This document shows positions 13,333 to 15,900 of a stretch of 15,900 nucleotides of DNA, in pieces (within the stretch, counting starts at the first letter, position 1; every line of letters begins with the position of its first letter). Source of the stretch: DYCT01 sp051875715 (GTDB taxonomy: Bacteria > Bacteroidota > Bacteroidia > Bacteroidales > Bacteroidaceae); the NCBI GenBank assembly GCA_051875715.1, contig JBJEHD010000038.1, forward strand, positions 1-15,900, written 5' to 3'. Under the pieces are notes generated by a model. The model saw nothing but the letters and a program-made list of their open reading frames with translations. It was not told the DNA's origin and did not search any database. Both the position numbers and the translations under genes were made by a program.

Positions 13333-15900
13333 ATGACACACCTCACCGCACCCCTCTCTTTCCGCCTTGCGGCCTTCCGGCCCGGACTGCTGGCCGTCTG
13401 GCTCGTCTGGCAGGTCGCCTGCCTTTGGGGAATGCCCGTCAACCGGTCGTTCCGCCAGTTGACCGTGGCGGACGGTCTGTCGAACAACTCCGTCAAGGCC
13501 ATCTACCAAGACTCGCTCGGCTTCGTCTGGCTGGGTACGAAAAACGGCCTGAACCGGTTCGACGGCTACCGATTCCGAAACTACCCGTGCGAGGACGCCT
13601 CTTTCGTGGGACAGACGGACGACGTGGTGCAAATCACCCCCGACGGCAAGGGGAACTTGCTGATTGGCACGTTCAACGGCATCATCGCCTTCAATCCCTA
13701 CACGGGCCGATACCAAGACCTGGGCACGACCTATCAGGGTGAACTGCCTCGGGGCGTGGTGGTCGGTATTTGGGTGGAGAACAGCGAACGCACCTGGGTG
13801 GCCACCAAAACGGGACTCTACGTGCTGGACGGACTCAAAAGCGTCCCCATCGAGGCCCTGCGGGGGAAGTATATCAACGCGATGGCCTCGGACGGACGGC
13901 ACACGCTGCTGCTCGACATCGTCCAATACGGCCTCGTCGGTTTCGACGTGCGCACGCAAGCCATCACACCCTACCCGACCGAGCCCGACCGTCCCACGCT
14001 GACCAAGATATTCCTCGACCGCAGGGGCCGGCTGTGGGGTGCCTCGGACCTCAACCACCTGTTCCGCATCGATGCCACCCACCACCGGCTCGAGCGGGTG
14101 GACGTTCAGCCTCCGTGCAGCGGACACAAGCAGGTGCAGGTACACGACCTGCATGAATACAACGACTCCACCCTGTTGCTGGCCACCGACAACGGCCTTT
14201 ACGCACTCCAGGCCGGACGCCATGCGGTACTGTACGTCCCCACCGACCTGCTTCCCACCGACCTGCTGCAAATGAGCCGGCAGATGGCCTTGTTTCAAGA
14301 CGCACAGCAGTCGTGGTGGATAGGCACCTTTAACGAGGGCGTACTCCACTTCAACCCTCAGGGCGAACAATTCCGTTTATACCGCCTCGAAGCGGAAGAG
14401 GAAGCCCGGCAGATGCCCCTGCGCGTGGTGGGACGCATGATGGAACACGACCAAAAGGTATGGGTGGTCAGCAACAAGGGCATCGGCTACATCGACCTCC
14501 GCACAGGACGCACACACCCGATAGACTGGCAGAAGCAGGTGGAGGGTGCCGCTGCCGACGCGGAACCGTACTGCGCGTACCCGCTTGACGAGCACCGACT
14601 GCTGTTCTACCTGCTCAACCACGGCACCTATTGTCTCGACCTGCGCACAGCCCGCATCGACCGCTTCGATACCGGACTGCCCGGCAGTGCGCAGATACGC
14701 GCCTTCTCGAGAGACTACGACGGGAGGCTCTGGATGGCTCAAGACGAACTCTCGGTTTTCGACCCGACGCGCGGACAGGGTTCCATTGATTTGTCCACCA
14801 ACTACGAGGGCACGACCCGCTTCATGTACACCCAGGACATCCAACCCTATGGGAAAGGAATGCTGGTAGGCACACGCACCCGGGGCGTATGGCTGTTCCC
14901 TTGGCACGACGAAAATCCCCTCCACTATTTCCGGGGCGAACCGTGGGGCGGACGCGAACTGGAGAACAAGAACGTATGCACGGTCTATGCCGACCCACAC
15001 GGGCGCGTATGGGTCGGAACCTATGGCTCGGGACTATACCGTTGCCGGGCAGACGGGAAGGTGGAAAAGCACTTCACGCAGGCCGACGCCTTACCCAACA
15101 ACACCGTGTGCGATGTGGTGCAGGACGGGGAAGGAGACGTCTGGGCAGCCACCCTGACGGGCATCGTCCGTTTCGTGCCGGACGGACGCATGCTGGCGTA
15201 TACGGAAAGGAACGGTTTCCCGCTGAACGAACTGTCGGGGCGCGCCTTCCTGCAGGCCTCGAACGGGAACCTGTTCGTAGGGGGAAAGAACGGGGTGGCG
15301 GAGGTCTTGCTCGACAAACTGCGGCATACGCCGCAAACGGACCTGCACGTACGCATCGCTCAGGTAGAAACCCTCGACTCGCCCACCGCCACGGGACACT
15401 TGCTGCTGACAGAACCTTCCGCCATGAGCCGCATCGAACTGGGACACGGAAGTCCCTCCATCCAGATATTGTTCTCCGCCATGGATTACCTTCACGCCGC
15501 TGGCATCCAGTATGCCTACCGCCTGGAGGGCATCGAGAAGGAGTGGAACCACACCGACCGGGCCGAGGCCATCTACACCAATCTGCCGGCCGGCGAATAC
15601 ACGTTCGAGGTAAAGGCTTGCGGACCCGACGGCGTCTGGGGCAAGCGGACGACGAAGATGGCCCTCGTCGTGCATCCGCCCCTATGGCTCAGCACCGGTG
15701 CCAAAACGGTCTACTGCCTCGGCCTCATCGCCCTGCTTGGCTTCATAGCGCGGTATTATTACCTGAAAAAGACCAGCCAGTACCGCCTGCAAATCGAGAC
15801 GATGGAGAAAGAGAACCTCGAACGCAACTATCGGACGAAAATCGAGCTGTTTACCAACTACTCACACGAACTGCGCACTCCACTGACCCTCATCAAAGGA
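13333..15900 (+). CDS. Hybrid two-component sensor (HTCS), partial
   Basis: An open frame of 856 codons runs past the window end. A signal peptide (about 1-34) leads to a periplasmic sensor of Reg_prop beta-propeller repeats, such as NSVKAIYQDSLGFVWLGTKN near residue 52, NVCTVYADPHGRVWVGTYGS and TVCDVVQDGEGDVWAATLTG. Then come a Y_Y_Y domain (about 705-783), one transmembrane helix (about 792-811), a coiled-coil-like linker and the HisKA H-box FTNYSHELRTPLTLIKG with phospho-acceptor H845. Full HTCS proteins of about 1,300 residues continue with an ATPase domain, a receiver and an AraC-type DNA-binding domain, here beyond the edge. HTCS regulators usually sense glycan fragments and switch on a neighbouring polysaccharide-utilisation locus. 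No SusC/D or glycosidase gene is in view, so the target is unknown. The start is fixed by the promoter and signal peptide. Confidence 0.93.
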   Translation, partial: MTHLTAPLSFRLAAFRPGLLAVWLVWQVACLWGMPVNRSFRQLTVADGLSNNSVKAIYQDSLGFVWLGTKNGLNRFDGYRFRNYPCEDASFVGQTDDVVQITPDGKGNLLIGTFNGIIAFNPYTGRYQDLGTTYQGELPRGVVVGIWVENSERTWVATKTGLYVLDGLKSVPIEALRGKYINAMASDGRHTLLLDIVQYGLVGFDVRTQAITPYPTEPDRPTLTKIFLDRRGRLWGASDLNHLFRIDATHHRLERVDVQPPCSGHKQVQVHDLHEYNDSTLLLATDNGLYALQAGRHAVLYVPTDLLPTDLLQMSRQMALFQDAQQSWWIGTFNEGVLHFNPQGEQFRLYRLEAEEEARQMPLRVVGRMMEHDQKVWVVSNKGIGYIDLRTGRTHPIDWQKQVEGAAADAEPYCAYPLDEHRLLFYLLNHGTYCLDLRTARIDRFDTGLPGSAQIRAFSRDYDGRLWMAQDELSVFDPTRGQGSIDLSTNYEGTTRFMYTQDIQPYGKGMLVGTRTRGVWLFPWHDENPLHYFRGEPWGGRELENKNVCTVYADPHGRVWVGTYGSGLYRCRADGKVEKHFTQADALPNNTVCDVVQDGEGDVWAATLTGIVRFVPDGRMLAYTERNGFPLNELSGRAFLQASNGNLFVGGKNGVAEVLLDKLRHTPQTDLHVRIAQVETLDSPTATGHLLLTEPSAMSRIELGHGSPSIQILFSAMDYLHAAGIQYAYRLEGIEKEWNHTDRAEAIYTNLPAGEYTFEVKACGPDGVWGKRTTKMALVVHPPLWLSTGAKTVYCLGLIALLGFIARYYYLKKTSQYRLQIETMEKENLERNYRTKIELFTNYSHELRTPLTLIKG

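Noticed and set aside
13309..14370. 353-codon minus-strand frame under the HTCS gene
   Set aside because: The plus-strand frame has signal peptide, propeller repeats and kinase motifs; the antisense frame has none.
1..15900. CRISPR array, tRNA or rRNA genes, transposase or integrase genes
   Set aside because: I saw no spaced direct repeats of CRISPR type, no tRNA T-arm patterns and no transposase or integrase motif in any supported frame.

Overview
The window reads as a chromosomal piece from a GC-rich member of the Bacteroidales. Four things point there. Promoters carry the Bacteroidetes -7 consensus TAnnTTTG, and Shine-Dalgarno sequences are weak. There is a hybrid two-component sensor with a periplasmic beta-propeller (HTCS type). 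There is a radical SAM/SPASM enzyme paired with a small putative lipoprotein, as seen in Bacteroides and Prevotella relatives. There is also a DUF4369/thioredoxin-like lipoprotein. I cannot name a genus.

Layout. 1-257: intergenic, with a strong hairpin, a 22-base tandem repeat and the topA promoter. 258-2606 (+): topA, DNA topoisomerase I. 2683-3216 (-): zinc-ribbon NUDIX hydrolase, with related repeat sequence on both sides. 3600-5660 (+): fused ADP-forming acyl-CoA synthetase from its own promoter, followed by a nested hairpin (5670-5753). 5789-7097 (+): a short putative lipoprotein overlapping a radical SAM/SPASM enzyme, probably translationally coupled. 7098-8069: almost 1 kb without a convincing gene; it holds a 24-base inverted-repeat pair, further hairpins, and a promoter-led structured RNA (about 7707-8023) that ends in an intrinsic terminator. 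8070-10570 (+): a two-gene O-acetylation module, an AlgI-like MBOAT followed by an AlgJ/AlgX-like SGNH protein. 10571-13164 (-): a TlpA-like lipoprotein lacking the CxxC, and yifB, sharing one base. 13333-15900 (+): the first 856 codons of an HTCS sensor kinase that runs off the window.

How the genes work together. topA, the NUDIX gene, acyl-CoA synthetase and yifB are housekeeping or metabolic. The lipoprotein/radical SAM pair is likely one functional unit whose product is unknown. MBOAT plus SGNH form a membrane/periplasm acetyl-transfer pair for a surface glycan, but no glycosyltransferases lie nearby. The stretch from about 7100 to 10570 has clearly lower GC than its flanks in the lines I counted by hand, which suggests separate acquisition.

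The best candidate for something undescribed is the RNA just upstream of the MBOAT gene. Its terminator helix and an alternative long hairpin compete for the same bases, and a loop can pair downstream as a pseudoknot. It could be a stand-alone small RNA or a regulatory leader of the acetylation operon. All structures were found by eye, not by folding or covariation.
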